Origin: Croceibacterium sp. TMG7-5b_MA50 | Lineage (GTDB): Bacteria > Pseudomonadota > Alphaproteobacteria > Sphingomonadales > Sphingomonadaceae | Length of the DNA stretch: 64,000 nt | Assembly: GCF_039830145.1 (NCBI RefSeq) | Contig: NZ_CP156082.1 | Span: forward strand, 452,001 to 516,000 | Direction: 5' to 3' | Shown here: positions 1-9,304 of the stretch, one piece after another | How the letters are laid out: every line of letters starts with the position of its first letter | Position numbering within the stretch: position 1 is the stretch's first letter | Translations under genes and position numbers: made by a program | The notes under the pieces: model-generated | Seen by the model: the letters and a program-made list of their open reading frames with translations, nothing else | Databases searched by the model: none | Told to the model about the DNA's origin: nothing

Positions 1-1603
1 GGCCGAACCAGAACAGATTGTCGGCCGCCTGGCTGGGCAGCAGACCGGCGCCGCGCCGGACGCTGGGTGCCTCCTCCGGCGCGGAGACGGTCATAGGCGG
101 ACTGGGTGCGGCAGCCGCCGCGGGATCGACGATGCACACGTCGGCGGACAGGTCGCCCTGGCCCATAAGCCAGGTGCGCAGTTCGCCGCTCTGCGAAATA
201 CGGCCCAGTCCGCCGGGCAGCACGGTCCACGCGCCCGCCGCATCCCGCGCCAGGAAAGCACGCAGGGTGAAGCCGCGCGGCTCCAGTCGATTGCCAACGA
301 GACACGGCGTGGTGGAAACCTGAATGATCTCCTGCGCGGTGTAGTCCATCGCGCGCCTGCGCATCGCTTCGGCCAGCTGGGCGCGCTCCTCCACCGTCAG
401 GCTGCTCCCCTGGCGGGTGGCTCCTTCCGGCAGCAGCGCGACCGGCGTGCGGAAGGAGGAGGACAGGACCAGTTCGTCCAGATGCTCCAGAACGTAATCC
501 CGTTCTGCCGGGCCGCCGCACCACCAGGTGGCGGCATTGGGCAGCAGCAGCGGTTCGCCCCGCAGTTCGTGGCACAGACGCGGGATGAAGGCGGACATGG
601 CGCGCGATTCCACCACGCCGCCACCCATCCAGTTGGCCACGGCGAGCTGCCCGCTCTCGCAGGCGGACAGGAGGCCAGGGACGCCGATGCCACTACGAGT
701 GTCGAAGTTCAGCGGATCGATCGAATGCGTGTTGATCCAGCGCCACAGCGCATCGATCCGCTTCAGTCCGGCGATGGTGCGGACAAACAGCTGCCCGTCG
801 CGCACCACCAGGTCGCGCCCTTCCACCAGGGAGAAGCCCAGATGCCGGGCGAGGTAGGCCTGTTCCGGGTAAGACTGGCTGAACCGGCCGGGCGTCAGCA
901 GCGCGACCCGCGGCTCGCTCCGCTGGCAATCGGCGGCGATGCCGGCGCGCAGCGCGGTGAAGAAGTCGTTCTGCCGGCGGGTGGCCATGCGGGCGAGGGC
1001 ACCGCCGGTCGCCCGGCTCATGGCCAGGCGGTTCTCCAGCGCGTAGCCGACGCCGATGGCGAAGCGGACCCGGTCCGCCAACACCCGCCATTCGCCGGTC
1101 GGCCCACGCGCGAGGTCGATCGCCACCACCTGCAGGTGATGGCGCGGCGGCGCGATGCCGACCATGCGACGCGCGAAGTGGGGGGAGCCGGAGACCATCG
1201 CGGCCGGCAGGTGCCCCTCGCGCACCAATCGCTGCGGGCCGTAGATGTCGGCAACGATCGTTTCCAGCAGCTCGGCCCGTTGGACGAGGCCGGCGGCAAT
1301 GCCGCGCCATTCCGCGGCGCCGATCACGATCGGCACCGGGCCGAGCGGCCAGGACCGTTCCTGCTCATCCCCGGTCAGGCGGAAGGCGATACCCAATTCC
1401 GCGACATGGCGGTCGATCTGCGCCTGTGCCGCGGCAAGATCGCCGTCACCCTGTTGCGCCAGGGTGCTGACGAAGCCGCGCCACGCCTCCGCCACCGACA
1501 ACGGCGAGGCGGCGAACAGGTCGCTTTGCTGGTTGCCGGAATACCAGGCGAGCGGATCGGTGCCGGGTTCCTGACCGAACAGATCGACACCCAGGCTGGC
1601 CAT
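1..1603 (-). CDS. Circularly permuted ATP-grasp / alpha-E protein (3' end outside window)
   Basis: About 534 residues are visible, running off the window's left edge without a stop. The body matches the circularly permuted ATP-grasp family (DUF404/DUF407 type), with motifs such as DRVRFAIGVGYALENR, NWMGGGVVESRAM and TTPCLVGNRLEPRGF. The last visible residues (GLLPSQAADNLFWFG) look like the opening of an alpha-E (DUF403) domain, so this is probably a fused protein of about 800 residues. The ATG at 1603 is chosen because the frame begins with family-like sequence (MASLGVDLFGQEPG) after a GGGAG about 12 bases upstream. ATP-grasp proteins of this group are predicted, not proven, to ligate carboxyl and amine groups. 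It lies downstream of the transglutaminase-like gene on the same strand, its usual partner. Confidence 0.85.
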   Translation of the reverse strand, partial: MASLGVDLFGQEPGTDPLAWYSGNQQSDLFAASPLSVAEAWRGFVSTLAQQGDGDLAAAQAQIDRHVAELGIAFRLTGDEQERSWPLGPVPIVIGAAEWRGIAAGLVQRAELLETIVADIYGPQRLVREGHLPAAMVSGSPHFARRMVGIAPPRHHLQVVAIDLARGPTGEWRVLADRVRFAIGVGYALENRLAMSRATGGALARMATRRQNDFFTALRAGIAADCQRSEPRVALLTPGRFSQSYPEQAYLARHLGFSLVEGRDLVVRDGQLFVRTIAGLKRIDALWRWINTHSIDPLNFDTRSGIGVPGLLSACESGQLAVANWMGGGVVESRAMSAFIPRLCHELRGEPLLLPNAATWWCGGPAERDYVLEHLDELVLSSSFRTPVALLPEGATRQGSSLTVEERAQLAEAMRRRAMDYTAQEIIQVSTTPCLVGNRLEPRGFTLRAFLARDAAGAWTVLPGGLGRISQSGELRTWLMGQGDLSADVCIVDPAAAAAPSPPMTVSAPEEAPSVRRGAGLLPSQAADNLFWFG

Positions 1604-1639
1604 GCGCTTCCCAAACTCCCGTTGTTGAAGCCGGCAGGC

Positions 1640-2767
1640 TTACCGGGGCTGGCCTAACGCTTCCGTTTCGGGGTGACTACGCAATTCTGGCCGCTCGGTG
1701 CCCTGCGGGTACGGCACCCGGGCCTTCAGCCGCAGCATCGGCTGTTCCAGCCAGCGCCACGACAAGGCGGCGAGGGCAATGCTGGCGCCACCGACGACCA
1801 GCAGGACGATCCAGCCGCGCCCGTGGCCGGTCAGCCAGATGCAGGCGAGCAGCAGGTAGATATGGTACAGGTAGATGCCATAGCTGCGCCGCCCCACCCA
1901 GACGAGCAGCCGGTTGCCAAGCAGCCGTTCCGCCAACCCGAAAGGAGCGTGGCGGGCGAACAGCAGCACCGCGACGTAAAAGGCGGCGGACAGCGGCTGG
2001 ATCACCGCCACGCCGACGGCGTCGATCAGGATGCCGACCAGCGGCCAGCCCCAGTCGAGCCCGATCGTAAGCGGCGACAGCGCGATGCCGACGATGCAGA
2101 CAGGCACCAGCCACCAGGCTGACATGCGGCCATGCCGTTCGGCAAAGGCGAGCAGCGCCCCGGCGCCGAGCACGTCGAACTGCGCCGGCAGCAGGATCAT
2201 CGGCCCCGGTTCCTGAAATATCTCGGCCGGCGTGAGGCTGGCCATGTAGGCCATGCAGAGCAGCGGCAGGCTGGCGATCGCCCAGCCGATGGCCCACCGG
2301 GGCAGCAGCAGGATCAGCAGCGGCCAGACAAGATAGAATTGCTCCTCCACCGCCAGCGTCCAGAGATGGCCGACCGCCTCCGGCTCCCACACGCCGAACA
2401 TGGCGAGCTGGAAATTGGTGGCGAACACCAGATGCCACAGCGCCGTCTCGCGCACACCCTGCGCACCGACGAGCATCGCCGCCAGCAGCGCCGCATAATA
2501 GGCGGGCCAGATGCGCAGGATCCGCCGGGCATAGAACGCCTTCAGGATGGCGGGCAAGCTGCCGCCCCGCTCGCGCGCGGACAGCAGGATGTGTGTGATC
2601 AGGTAGCCGCTGATGCAGAAGAACAGCCGGACACCTGCATTGGAGAAGCCGGGGACGGGTGTGACCATGTGCCCGTAGAGCACCGACAGGACGGCGAGGG
2701 CGCGCAGCCCGTCGATCGCCGGGCTGTAGGCAATGCCGGTCTGTGGCTGCGCTGCGCCTGCCCCCAA
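1640..2767 (-). CDS. Acyltransferase family 3 (OafA/YrhL-like) membrane protein
   Basis: This 375-residue integral membrane protein has many hydrophobic segments. Its N-terminus (SPAIDGLRALAVLSVLYGH) carries the conserved His and the DGLRALAV signature of acyltransferase family 3, and FFCISGYLIT follows near residue 55. Members O-acylate sugars, lipopolysaccharide, peptidoglycan or small metabolites at the inner membrane; the substrate here cannot be read from sequence. The start is TTG, with AAGG a few bases upstream. It sits between the transglutaminase/DUF2126 gene (31 bases upstream) and the ATP-grasp gene (36 bases downstream), all co-directional, so it is probably co-transcribed with them. 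That placement is unusual for this cluster. The C-terminal tail of about 30 residues is polar and presumably cytoplasmic. Confidence 0.85.
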   Translation of the reverse strand: MGAGAAQPQTGIAYSPAIDGLRALAVLSVLYGHMVTPVPGFSNAGVRLFFCISGYLITHILLSARERGGSLPAILKAFYARRILRIWPAYYAALLAAMLVGAQGVRETALWHLVFATNFQLAMFGVWEPEAVGHLWTLAVEEQFYLVWPLLILLLPRWAIGWAIASLPLLCMAYMASLTPAEIFQEPGPMILLPAQFDVLGAGALLAFAERHGRMSAWWLVPVCIVGIALSPLTIGLDWGWPLVGILIDAVGVAVIQPLSAAFYVAVLLFARHAPFGLAERLLGNRLLVWVGRRSYGIYLYHIYLLLACIWLTGHGRGWIVLLVVGGASIALAALSWRWLEQPMLRLKARVPYPQGTERPELRSHPETEALGQPR

Positions 2768-2798
2768 AAGCCTTGCACCCCCGTGCCGAAAACCTGCT

Positions 2799-5700
2799 TT
2801 ACCCCCGGCGAGCCCGGCGCCGGAGGTCCAGCGTCATCGGGAACTCGCCGCCAGATTCTGCGGCGGGGATCTCCACCGGGCCGGGCGTGTGGCCATGTCC
2901 CTGGAAGCGCGCCTTGCGCCGGCTCTCAGCCTCGTAGTCGTTGACCGGCACGTCGTCATACGACCGCCCGCCGGGATGCGCGACATGGTAGACGCAGCCA
3001 CCCAGGCTGCGCCCATTCCAGCTGTCCAGCACATCGAAGGTCAATGGCGGATCGGCCGGCAGCAGCGGGTGCAGGCAGGAATGCGGCGCCCACGCCTTGT
3101 AGCGGATGCCGCCCACCGCCTCGCCCGGCTGCCCCGTGGGATGCAGCGGCACGCGGCGGCCGTTGCACGCGATCACATGCCGGCCGGGCACCAGCCCCTT
3201 GGCCCGCACCTGCAGTCGTTCGGTGGAGCTGTCGACGTAGCGCACCGTGCCGCCGATCGCGCCGGTTTCGCCCAGCACATTCCATGGTTCGAGGGCGTGG
3301 CTGATCTCCAGCTCCACGCCGCCCGCCTCCACGCTGCCATGCACGGGGAAGCGGAACTGGCGCTGCGCCTCAAACCATTGCGGGTCGAAGTCGTAGCCGG
3401 CGCGGCGCAGGTCGCCCAGCACCTCCTGGAAATCGGCCCAGCAGAAATGCGGCAGCAGGAACCGGTCGTGCAGCGCGGTGCCCCAGCGGACCAGGTCGCC
3501 ATCCTGCGGCTCCCGCCAGAACCAGGCGAACAGCGCCCGCAGCAGCAATTGCTGCGCCACGCTCATCTTCGCGTCCGGCGGCATCTCGAACCCGCGGAAC
3601 TCGACCAAGCCGAGCCGGCCGGTCGGCCCGTCGGGCGAGTAGAGCTTGTCGATGCAGATCTCGGTCCGGTGGGTGTTGCCGGTCACATCGACCAGCATGT
3701 TGCGGAACAGCAGGTCGACGATCCACGGGAATTGGTTCGACTGGTCCGGGCCGGGCACCTGGCCGAGCGCGATCTCCAGCTCGTACAGGCTGTCGTGCCG
3801 CGCCTCGTCGATGCGGGGCGCCTGGCTGGTGGGGCCGATGAACAGGCCGGAGAACAGGTAGGACAGGGAAGGGTGCCGCTGCCAGTATAGCACGAAGCTC
3901 TTCAGCATGTCCGGGCGGCGGATGAAGGCGCTGTCGGGGAAGGTCGCCCCGCCCAGCACGATGTGGTTGCCGCCGCCGGTACCGATGGACCGGCCATCGA
4001 CCATGAACTTGTCCGCCGTCAGCCCGCATTCGCGCGCCGCATCGTAGAGCTGCGTGGTGATGTCGGTCACCTCCGCGAAGCTGGCGGCCGGATGGATGTT
4101 GACCTCGATCACGCCGGGGTCGGGCGTCACCTTCAGCACATGGACGCGCGGATCGGGCGGCGGAGGGTAGCCTTCGATGCGGACGGGCAGGGCCATACGC
4201 TTCGCAGTCGCCTCGATCTCGGCGACGAGTTCGAGGAAGTCCTCCATCGCCTCGACCGGGGGGACGAACACGGACAGGTAGCTGCCGCGCGCCTCGACCG
4301 TCATGGCCGTGCGCACCGCGCCTTCGATGATGCGTTGTTCGACCAGTTCCTGCTGGTTGTTGTCCGGCCCTTCCACGCGCTGGGCGCGCTGGTTGGCAGC
4401 CCGCTCGCGGCTGTCGGTGCCAGGCTCCGCGGCCTGCGCGCGGTAATCCGCCAACGGTGCCGCCGCATCGGTGGTGACGCGCGGGTGGATGTAGGGGTAG
4501 TCGGACTTGCCGACATGCGGCAGGCTGCCAAGCGGCAGGCGATAGCCGAGCGAGGCATCGCCCGGAACGGCGAACAGGGCGTCACGTCGGACGCTCCATT
4601 GCTCGCTCTTCCACTTGCTCGTCTTGGTGGGCTCCGCCTGCCAGCGCTGGATCGGCAGCACGAAGCCGACAGGCTGGCTGAGCCCGCGGCTGAAGGTCCG
4701 CACGATCCGCGCGCGTTCTTCCGGATCGTCGATCTTGGGATCGGCGGCGGTGACGTTGACCGGCAGCTCGCCCTCGCGCTCGATCCAGCGGACCGGGTCC
4801 TCGTAGACCGGCCGAACGTAATCGCCTTCAAGGCCGAGGGCACCGGCGGTCTGTTCCAGGAACGCCTCCGCCTGCGCCGGGCCCAGCGCGCCCTGTTCGA
4901 CCGTGTTGTCGCCGGTCAGTTCGCTGCTGTCGGCAAAGGCGATCAGTCCTTCATCCTGCCACAGCGGCGTGCCGTCCTTGCGCCAGTAGAGCGAAAAGCC
5001 CCAGCGCGGCAGGCTTTCGCCCGGGTACCACTTGCCCTGTCCGTGATGCAGCAACGCCCCGGGCGCGAACCGGCGGCGAAGGTTGCGGATCAGCCGGTCG
5101 GCATAGATCGCCTTGGTCGGTCCGACAGCCTCCCCGTTCCATTCCGCCGCCTCCGGATCATCGGCGGCGACGAAGGTGGGTTCGCCGCCCATGGTCAGCC
5201 GGCAATCGCCCGCTTCCAGATCGGCATCCACCCGCGCGCCGAGATCGAGCAGCGCCTGCCAGCGGGCATCGGTGAACGGCTTGGTGATGCGCACCGCCTC
5301 GTGCACGCGGTCCACCCGCATGGCGAATTCGAAGTCGGTATGCGCCGCCTCCAGCAGCACGCCCGACACCGGCGCGGCGGAGCGGAAATGCGGCGTCGCG
5401 GCGAGCGGGATGTGCCCTTCGCCCGCGAACAGGCCGCTAGTGGGGTCGAGCCCGATCCACCCCGCGCCGGGCACGTAGACCTCCGCCCAGGCGTGCAGGT
5501 CGGTGAAATCCTCCGCCGGACCCTTGGGTCCTTCCACCGGCTCCACATCGGCCTTCATCTGGATGAGATAGCCGGAGACGAAGCGCGCGGCATAGCCGAG
5601 CCTGCGCAACACATTGACCAGCAGCCAGCCCGAATCCCGACAGCTGCCGGTGGCCATCTGCAGCGTCTGCTCCGGCGTCTGCACGCCGGCCTCCATCCGC

Positions 5701-6176
5701 ACGGTGTACCCGATCCGCTGCTCCACCGCGCGGTTCAGCGCCACCAGGAAGTCGATCGTGCGGCCCGTCCAGCCGCGGAATTCAGCCACCAGCGCACCGA
5801 ACAAAGGCCCATCGCCCTCGTCGGCGAAATAGGCGGTCAGCTCCTCGCGCAGGTCAGGCGCATAGGTGAAGGGCACCTGCTCGGCGCTCTCCTCCACGAA
5901 GAAGTCGAACGGGTTGATGACGGCGAGGTCCGCCAGCAAGTCCACGGAGATGGACATGTGGCTGACCGGCTCCGGAAAGACGATCCGCGCCAGCCAGTTG
6001 CCGTGCGGGTCCTGCTGCCAATTCAGGAAGTGGTTCGCCGGCTCGATCTTGAGCGAATAGTTCGGCACCGGGGTGCGGGTATGCGGGGCGGGACGCAGGC
6101 GGATGACCTGCGGACCGAGGCGGACGGGCCGGTCGTAGCGATACGACGTGGCATGGTGCAGTGCAGCGCGGATCAC
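2799..6176 (-). CDS. Transglutaminase-like / DUF2126 protein
   Basis: This 1125-residue protein has two parts. Residues 1-270 are a bacterial transglutaminase-like region with a readable triad: Cys179 in GSCRDSG, His228 in DLHAWAE and Asp244 in GLDPTSG. The remainder, starting around MGGEPTFV, is the DUF2126 (COG4196) module, which is assigned only by comparative genomics to peptide or amide metabolism. The start is GTG at 6176 and gives the expected N-terminus ([14 protein letters not shown]). It is the first gene of a minus-strand group with the acyltransferase and the ATP-grasp/alpha-E gene. Such clusters have been predicted to synthesise or attach small peptides; no product is known. The protein has no signal peptide and is probably cytoplasmic. 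Confidence 0.9.
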   Translation of the reverse strand: MIRAALHHATSYRYDRPVRLGPQVIRLRPAPHTRTPVPNYSLKIEPANHFLNWQQDPHGNWLARIVFPEPVSHMSISVDLLADLAVINPFDFFVEESAEQVPFTYAPDLREELTAYFADEGDGPLFGALVAEFRGWTGRTIDFLVALNRAVEQRIGYTVRMEAGVQTPEQTLQMATGSCRDSGWLLVNVLRRLGYAARFVSGYLIQMKADVEPVEGPKGPAEDFTDLHAWAEVYVPGAGWIGLDPTSGLFAGEGHIPLAATPHFRSAAPVSGVLLEAAHTDFEFAMRVDRVHEAVRITKPFTDARWQALLDLGARVDADLEAGDCRLTMGGEPTFVAADDPEAAEWNGEAVGPTKAIYADRLIRNLRRRFAPGALLHHGQGKWYPGESLPRWGFSLYWRKDGTPLWQDEGLIAFADSSELTGDNTVEQGALGPAQAEAFLEQTAGALGLEGDYVRPVYEDPVRWIEREGELPVNVTAADPKIDDPEERARIVRTFSRGLSQPVGFVLPIQRWQAEPTKTSKWKSEQWSVRRDALFAVPGDASLGYRLPLGSLPHVGKSDYPYIHPRVTTDAAAPLADYRAQAAEPGTDSRERAANQRAQRVEGPDNNQQELVEQRIIEGAVRTAMTVEARGSYLSVFVPPVEAMEDFLELVAEIEATAKRMALPVRIEGYPPPPDPRVHVLKVTPDPGVIEVNIHPAASFAEVTDITTQLYDAARECGLTADKFMVDGRSIGTGGGNHIVLGGATFPDSAFIRRPDMLKSFVLYWQRHPSLSYLFSGLFIGPTSQAPRIDEARHDSLYELEIALGQVPGPDQSNQFPWIVDLLFRNMLVDVTGNTHRTEICIDKLYSPDGPTGRLGLVEFRGFEMPPDAKMSVAQQLLLRALFAWFWREPQDGDLVRWGTALHDRFLLPHFCWADFQEVLGDLRRAGYDFDPQWFEAQRQFRFPVHGSVEAGGVELEISHALEPWNVLGETGAIGGTVRYVDSSTERLQVRAKGLVPGRHVIACNGRRVPLHPTGQPGEAVGGIRYKAWAPHSCLHPLLPADPPLTFDVLDSWNGRSLGGCVYHVAHPGGRSYDDVPVNDYEAESRRKARFQGHGHTPGPVEIPAAESGGEFPMTLDLRRRARRG

Positions 6177-6561
6177 GGGACGGTTCTAGTCCCGCCATCA
6201 GCCATGGCAAGGGCGGCTGCCGCACGGTGGGCCATACCGCTGCGCAGCCAGGGGGCTGGGCCGCCCTCCTTTGACCTTCGCGGCCAGCTGCGCTATATCC
6301 CGTACCGCGCTGGCGGGTCGCGCAGCGACCATCGAAGGCAGGCCGTTTACGGCATGTTGACGCGCGCGGCGAATCGCCGTAAGCGCGCATTTCATTCGCT
6401 TAATCGGGGACGTTCAACTGACAGGCAGCGATGATGCATGCCGGTCGGTTGTCTTGTTCGTTTCGGGCACTTGCCCTCTCCCGTGCCGGCGGATGCAACC
6501 GCGATGAGATGGGGTCCCGCGCCGTCAGGCCGGCTACCCTGTGGAGCATGGAGAACAAGTT
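6177..6561. other. Divergent intergenic region (DUF2126 gene / rpsM)
   Basis: No gene is convincing in these 385 bases. It must hold the divergent promoters of the transglutaminase-like gene and of the alpha operon. A possible -35/-10 pair on the plus strand is TTGACG (6357-6362) and TAAGCG (6380-6385) with 17 bases between, but the -10 is poor. A small perfect hairpin (GCCGT-tt-ACGGC, 6342-6353) lies just before it. Open frames crossing the region are continuations of antisense frames and show no family resemblance. Confidence 0.5.
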
Positions 6562-6930
6562 TTGGCTCGTATTGCCGGGGTAAACATCCCCACCAACAAG
6601 CGCGTAATCATCGCGCTGACCTACATCCACGGTATCGGTCCCGCCACGGCGAAGGAAATCGCCGCTAAGCTGGGCATTGACGAAGCCCGCCGCGTGCAGG
6701 ACCTGTCCGATGCCGAGGTGCTGCAGATCCGTGAAGCGATCGATGCGGACTACACGGTGGAAGGCGACCTGCGCCGCAACACCGCCATGAACATCAAGCG
6801 CCTGATGGACCTCGCCTGCTATCGCGGCCTGCGTCACCGCAAGGGCCTGCCCGTCCGTGGCCAGCGCACGCACACCAATGCCCGCACCCGCAAGGGCAAG
6901 GCCAAGCCGATCGCCGGCAAGAAGAAGTAA
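6562..6930 (+). CDS. rpsM: 30S ribosomal protein S13
   Basis: This is small-subunit ribosomal protein S13 (122 residues), located in the head of the 30S subunit and contacting the P-site tRNA and S19. The sequence opens [13 protein letters not shown] and ends in the typical basic tail ([14 protein letters not shown]). The start is TTG at 6562: it gives the canonical N-terminus and has GGAG about nine bases upstream. An in-frame GTG at 6541 would add seven residues absent from the family. It leads the rpsM-rpsK-rpoA-rplQ operon. The secY and adk genes that often precede it in alphaproteobacteria are not here; instead a divergent transglutaminase-like gene lies upstream. Confidence 0.97.
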   Translation: MARIAGVNIPTNKRVIIALTYIHGIGPATAKEIAAKLGIDEARRVQDLSDAEVLQIREAIDADYTVEGDLRRNTAMNIKRLMDLACYRGLRHRKGLPVRGQRTHTNARTRKGKAKPIAGKKK

Positions 6931-6939
6931 GCCGTCGCG

Positions 6940-6960
6940 GGCCCGCGCAACTCGCGGGCC
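6940..6960 (+). promoter_or_regulatory. Intercistronic hairpin, rpsM|rpsK
   Basis: A perfect 8-bp stem (GGCCCGCG / CGCGGGCC) with a 5-base loop lies between S13 and S11 and is followed by a short pyrimidine stretch (CTTTCTT). It is too weakly tailed for full termination and rpsK must be read through. It could slow polymerase or protect mRNA ends. Confidence 0.5.
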
Positions 6961-6998
6961 GCGCGCTTTCTTGACGAGACAGACAGGACACCCAATCT

Positions 6999-7388
6999 AT
7001 GGCACGCGAACCTCAGCGCCTTCGTCGGCGGGAACGCAAGAACATCTCTTCCGGCGTCGCTCACGTGAACGCCAGCTTCAACAATACCATGATCACCATC
7101 ACCGACGCGCAGGGCAATGCGATCAGCTGGTCTTCGGCCGGCATGATGGGCTTCAAGGGCAGCCGCAAGTCGACGCCCTACGCCGCGCAGGTCGCTGCCG
7201 ACGATGCCGGCAAGAAGGCCGCCGAACATGGCGTCCGCACGCTGGAAGTGGAGATCAAGGGACCGGGTTCGGGCCGCGAAAGCGCCCTGCGCGCGCTGCA
7301 GGCGGTGGGTTTCACCATCACCTCAATCCGCGACGTGACCCCGATCCCGCACAACGGCGTGCGCCCGTCCAAGCGTCGCCGCGTCTGA
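6999..7388 (+). CDS. rpsK: 30S ribosomal protein S11
   Basis: This is small-subunit ribosomal protein S11 (129 residues), found on the platform of the 30S subunit near the mRNA exit. Conserved stretches are visible: [19 protein letters not shown] near residues 21-39, and the C-terminal [16 protein letters not shown]. Length and both termini match the family, so the ATG at 6999 is secure. It is the second gene of the alpha operon, 68 bases after rpsM, with a hairpin in the gap. Transcription continues to rpoA after 115 bases. Confidence 0.98.
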   Translation: MAREPQRLRRRERKNISSGVAHVNASFNNTMITITDAQGNAISWSSAGMMGFKGSRKSTPYAAQVAADDAGKKAAEHGVRTLEVEIKGPGSGRESALRALQAVGFTITSIRDVTPIPHNGVRPSKRRRV

Positions 7389-7436
7389 TCGTGTTGTCCG
7401 GTCGGCCGTTCGCCGGTCGCCGGGCACACCCTTTGC

Positions 7437-7470
7437 ACGGCCGCGACGCTTTCCCGGCGTCTGCGGCCGT
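7437..7470 (+). promoter_or_regulatory. Intercistronic hairpin, rpsK|rpoA
   Basis: A 13-bp stem interrupted by one bulged T: ACGGCCGCGACGC (7437-7449), a 7-base loop, then GCGTC (7457-7461) and GCGGCCGT (7463-7470). It ends 33 bases before the rpoA start codon and has no T-run, so it is unlikely to be a terminator. Confidence 0.55.
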
Positions 7471-7503
7471 TGCCGCCAGCACCAGATCATTTAGGGGAAG
7501 TCC

Positions 7504-8568
7504 ATGTCCGTCAATGTGAAGAACTGGCAGGAACTGAAGAAGCCCAACAGCCTCGACATCAAGGCCGCCGGCGATGCCCGCCGCCGCGCCACCTTCGTGG
7601 CCGAGCCGCTTGAGCGGGGCTTCGGCCTGACGCTCGGCAATGCGCTGCGTCGGGTGCTCCTGTCCAGCCTTCAGGGCGCCGCCATCACCTCCATCCGCAT
7701 CGAGAACGTGCTGCACGAATTCTCCAGCCTCGCCGGCGTGCGCGAGGATGTGACCGACATCGTGCTGAACGTGAAGCAGATCGCGTTGAAGATGGAGGGC
7801 GAGGGCCCGAAGCGCCTGCAGCTGTCCGCCACCGGTCCGGCCGAGGTGAAGGCCGGCGACATCGCCGTCACCGGCGACATCGAGGTGATGAACAAGGATC
7901 TGGTGATCTGCCATCTGGACGAAGGTGCGACGCTCAACATGGAGCTGACCGCCGACGTGGGCAAGGGCTACGTCCCTGCGGTGCAGAACCGTCCTATCGA
8001 TGCGCCCATCGGCCTGATCCCGGTGGACTCGCTGTATTCGCCGATCCGCCAGGTCAGCTACAAGATCGACAATGCCCGCGTCGGGCAGGAACTCGACTAT
8101 GACAAGTTGAACCTGACGGTCGAGACCGACGGTACGGTGACGCCGGAAGATGCCGTGGCCTACGCCGCGCGCATCCTGCAGGATCAGCTGCAGCTGTTCG
8201 TCCACTTCGAGGAAGGCCTGCCGCAGGCCTCCGCGCCGATGGTCGGCGGCGGCGGCATGATGGTGCCGGCGGAAGAGAGCGACACCAACCAGCTCAACCG
8301 TTACCTGCTGAAGAAGGTGGACGAGCTGGAGCTGTCGGTCCGTTCGGCCAACTGCCTGAAGAACGACAATATCATCTATATCGGCGATCTGGTGCAGAAG
8401 ACCGAGGCGGAGATGCTGCGTACGCCGAATTTCGGCCGCAAGTCGCTGAACGAGATCAAGGAAGTTCTGTCCGGCATGGGCCTGCGTCTCGGCATGGACA
8501 TTCCCGGCTGGCCGCCCGAGAACATCGAGGAAATGGCCAAGAAGCTGGAGCAGGAGCTTCTCGGCTAA
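7504..8568 (+). CDS. rpoA: DNA-directed RNA polymerase subunit alpha
   Basis: This is the RNA polymerase alpha subunit (354 residues). The N-terminal dimerisation and assembly domain (about 1-235) contains [22 protein letters not shown] and the [12 protein letters not shown] stretch. An acidic or glycine-rich linker follows, then the C-terminal DNA- and activator-binding domain (about 265-354) with [26 protein letters not shown]-like and [18 protein letters not shown] sequences. The ATG at 7504 follows AGGGGAAG at good spacing. It is the third gene of the alpha operon, between rpsK and rplQ, and both flanking gaps carry strong inverted repeats. Subunit dose relative to ribosomal proteins could be set by those structures; this is inference. 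Confidence 0.98.
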   Translation: MSVNVKNWQELKKPNSLDIKAAGDARRRATFVAEPLERGFGLTLGNALRRVLLSSLQGAAITSIRIENVLHEFSSLAGVREDVTDIVLNVKQIALKMEGEGPKRLQLSATGPAEVKAGDIAVTGDIEVMNKDLVICHLDEGATLNMELTADVGKGYVPAVQNRPIDAPIGLIPVDSLYSPIRQVSYKIDNARVGQELDYDKLNLTVETDGTVTPEDAVAYAARILQDQLQLFVHFEEGLPQASAPMVGGGGMMVPAEESDTNQLNRYLLKKVDELELSVRSANCLKNDNIIYIGDLVQKTEAEMLRTPNFGRKSLNEIKEVLSGMGLRLGMDIPGWPPENIEEMAKKLEQELLG

Positions 8569-8809
8569 AGCCGCGAAGCGGCCGCGCGCTACCAAGCAAC
8601 GTTCTGCGCAGCAGAACGGTAGCTTGGCAGCGAACAGCGGCCTGCCCGGCCAGCGGCGCGCAAGCGCCGTCTGACTTCACGGGATTTACTCCCGTGACGG
8701 CTGGCTTTGGCAAAGCATCTGAGTAACAGGGTGATAGGCAGCGACCCTTCCAAACCGCTGCCAGGACCGGGCTACCTGAAACGGGCCCCCTACGAACGGA
8801 GTACAAAAC
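8569..8809 (+). promoter_or_regulatory. Highly structured rpoA|rplQ spacer with five hairpins
   Basis: The 241-base gap holds five successive inverted repeats: GCCGC-gaa-GCGGC (8570-8582); CCAAGC...GCTTGG enclosing GTTCTGC-gca-GCAGAAC (8592-8627); CGGCGC-gcaa-GCGCCG with a GNRA loop (8654-8669); TCACGGG-atttact-CCCGTGA (8677-8697); and GCTTT-ggc-AAAGC (8704-8716). None has a T-run. No protein-coding frame is credible. The rplQ ribosome-binding site (GGAG, about 8797) lies downstream and appears free. Confidence 0.6.
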
Positions 8810-9229
8810 ATGCGTCACGGCATTTCCGGCCGCAAGCTGCAGCGCAAGTCCGGCCACCGCGCCGCCCTGCTGCGCAACATGGCCGCCGCGCTGATCAAGC
8901 ACGAGCAGATCACCACCACGGTCCCCAAGGCCAAGGAACTGCGCCCCTATGTCGAGAAGCTGATCACGCTCGCCAAGCGTGGTGGCCTGTCCAACCGTCG
9001 TCTGGCCCATGCCCGCCTGATGGACGAGACGCAGGAGCGCAAGCTGTTCGCCGCTCTGGCAGAGCGTTATGCCGGCCGCGAGGGTGGCTATACCCGCATC
9101 ATCAAGGCCGGCTTCCGCGCCAGCGACGCGGCACCGATGGCGATCATCGAGCTGGTCGACCGCGACGTGGATGCCAAGGGTCAGGACAGCGGCCCGGTGC
9201 AGAATGCCGACGAGTTCGAGGAAGCCTGA
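8810..9229 (+). CDS. rplQ: 50S ribosomal protein L17
   Basis: This is large-subunit ribosomal protein L17 (139 residues), near the peptide exit tunnel. The N-terminus ([25 protein letters not shown]) is diagnostic, followed by the [17 protein letters not shown] motif. The C-terminal tail of about 20 residues ([16 protein letters not shown]) is acidic. The ATG at 8810 is preceded by GGAG at suitable spacing. It is the last gene of the alpha operon, separated from rpoA by an unusually long structured spacer and followed by a strong intrinsic terminator. Confidence 0.97.
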   Translation: MRHGISGRKLQRKSGHRAALLRNMAAALIKHEQITTTVPKAKELRPYVEKLITLAKRGGLSNRRLAHARLMDETQERKLFAALAERYAGREGGYTRIIKAGFRASDAAPMAIIELVDRDVDAKGQDSGPVQNADEFEEA

Positions 9230-9251
9230 GGCTCCCTCCTTCCTTCATCTG

Positions 9252-9283
9252 AAAAGGGGCGCCCGCAACGGCGCCCCTTTTTT
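9252..9283. terminator. Bidirectional intrinsic terminator, rplQ / fhs
   Basis: A perfect 8-bp GC stem GGGGCGCC / GGCGCCCC (9256-9263 and 9270-9277), loop CGCAAC, is flanked by AAAA and TTTTTT. Read on the minus strand it also ends in a T-run, so it can serve the convergent fhs gene (stop at 9305). Confidence 0.9.
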
Positions 9284-9304
9284 GTTCGTGCTGTAAACTG
9301 GCGG

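Noticed and set aside
3963-6434. 823-codon open frame on the plus strand opposite the transglutaminase-like gene
   Set aside because: High-GC antisense frame; composition is Arg/His/Gly-rich noise with no family resemblance, while the opposite strand encodes a recognisable enzyme.
6940-6960. rpsM|rpsK hairpin as a full terminator
   Set aside because: The tail has only CTTTCTT and rpsK, rpoA and rplQ follow at once; termination here would silence RNA polymerase synthesis.
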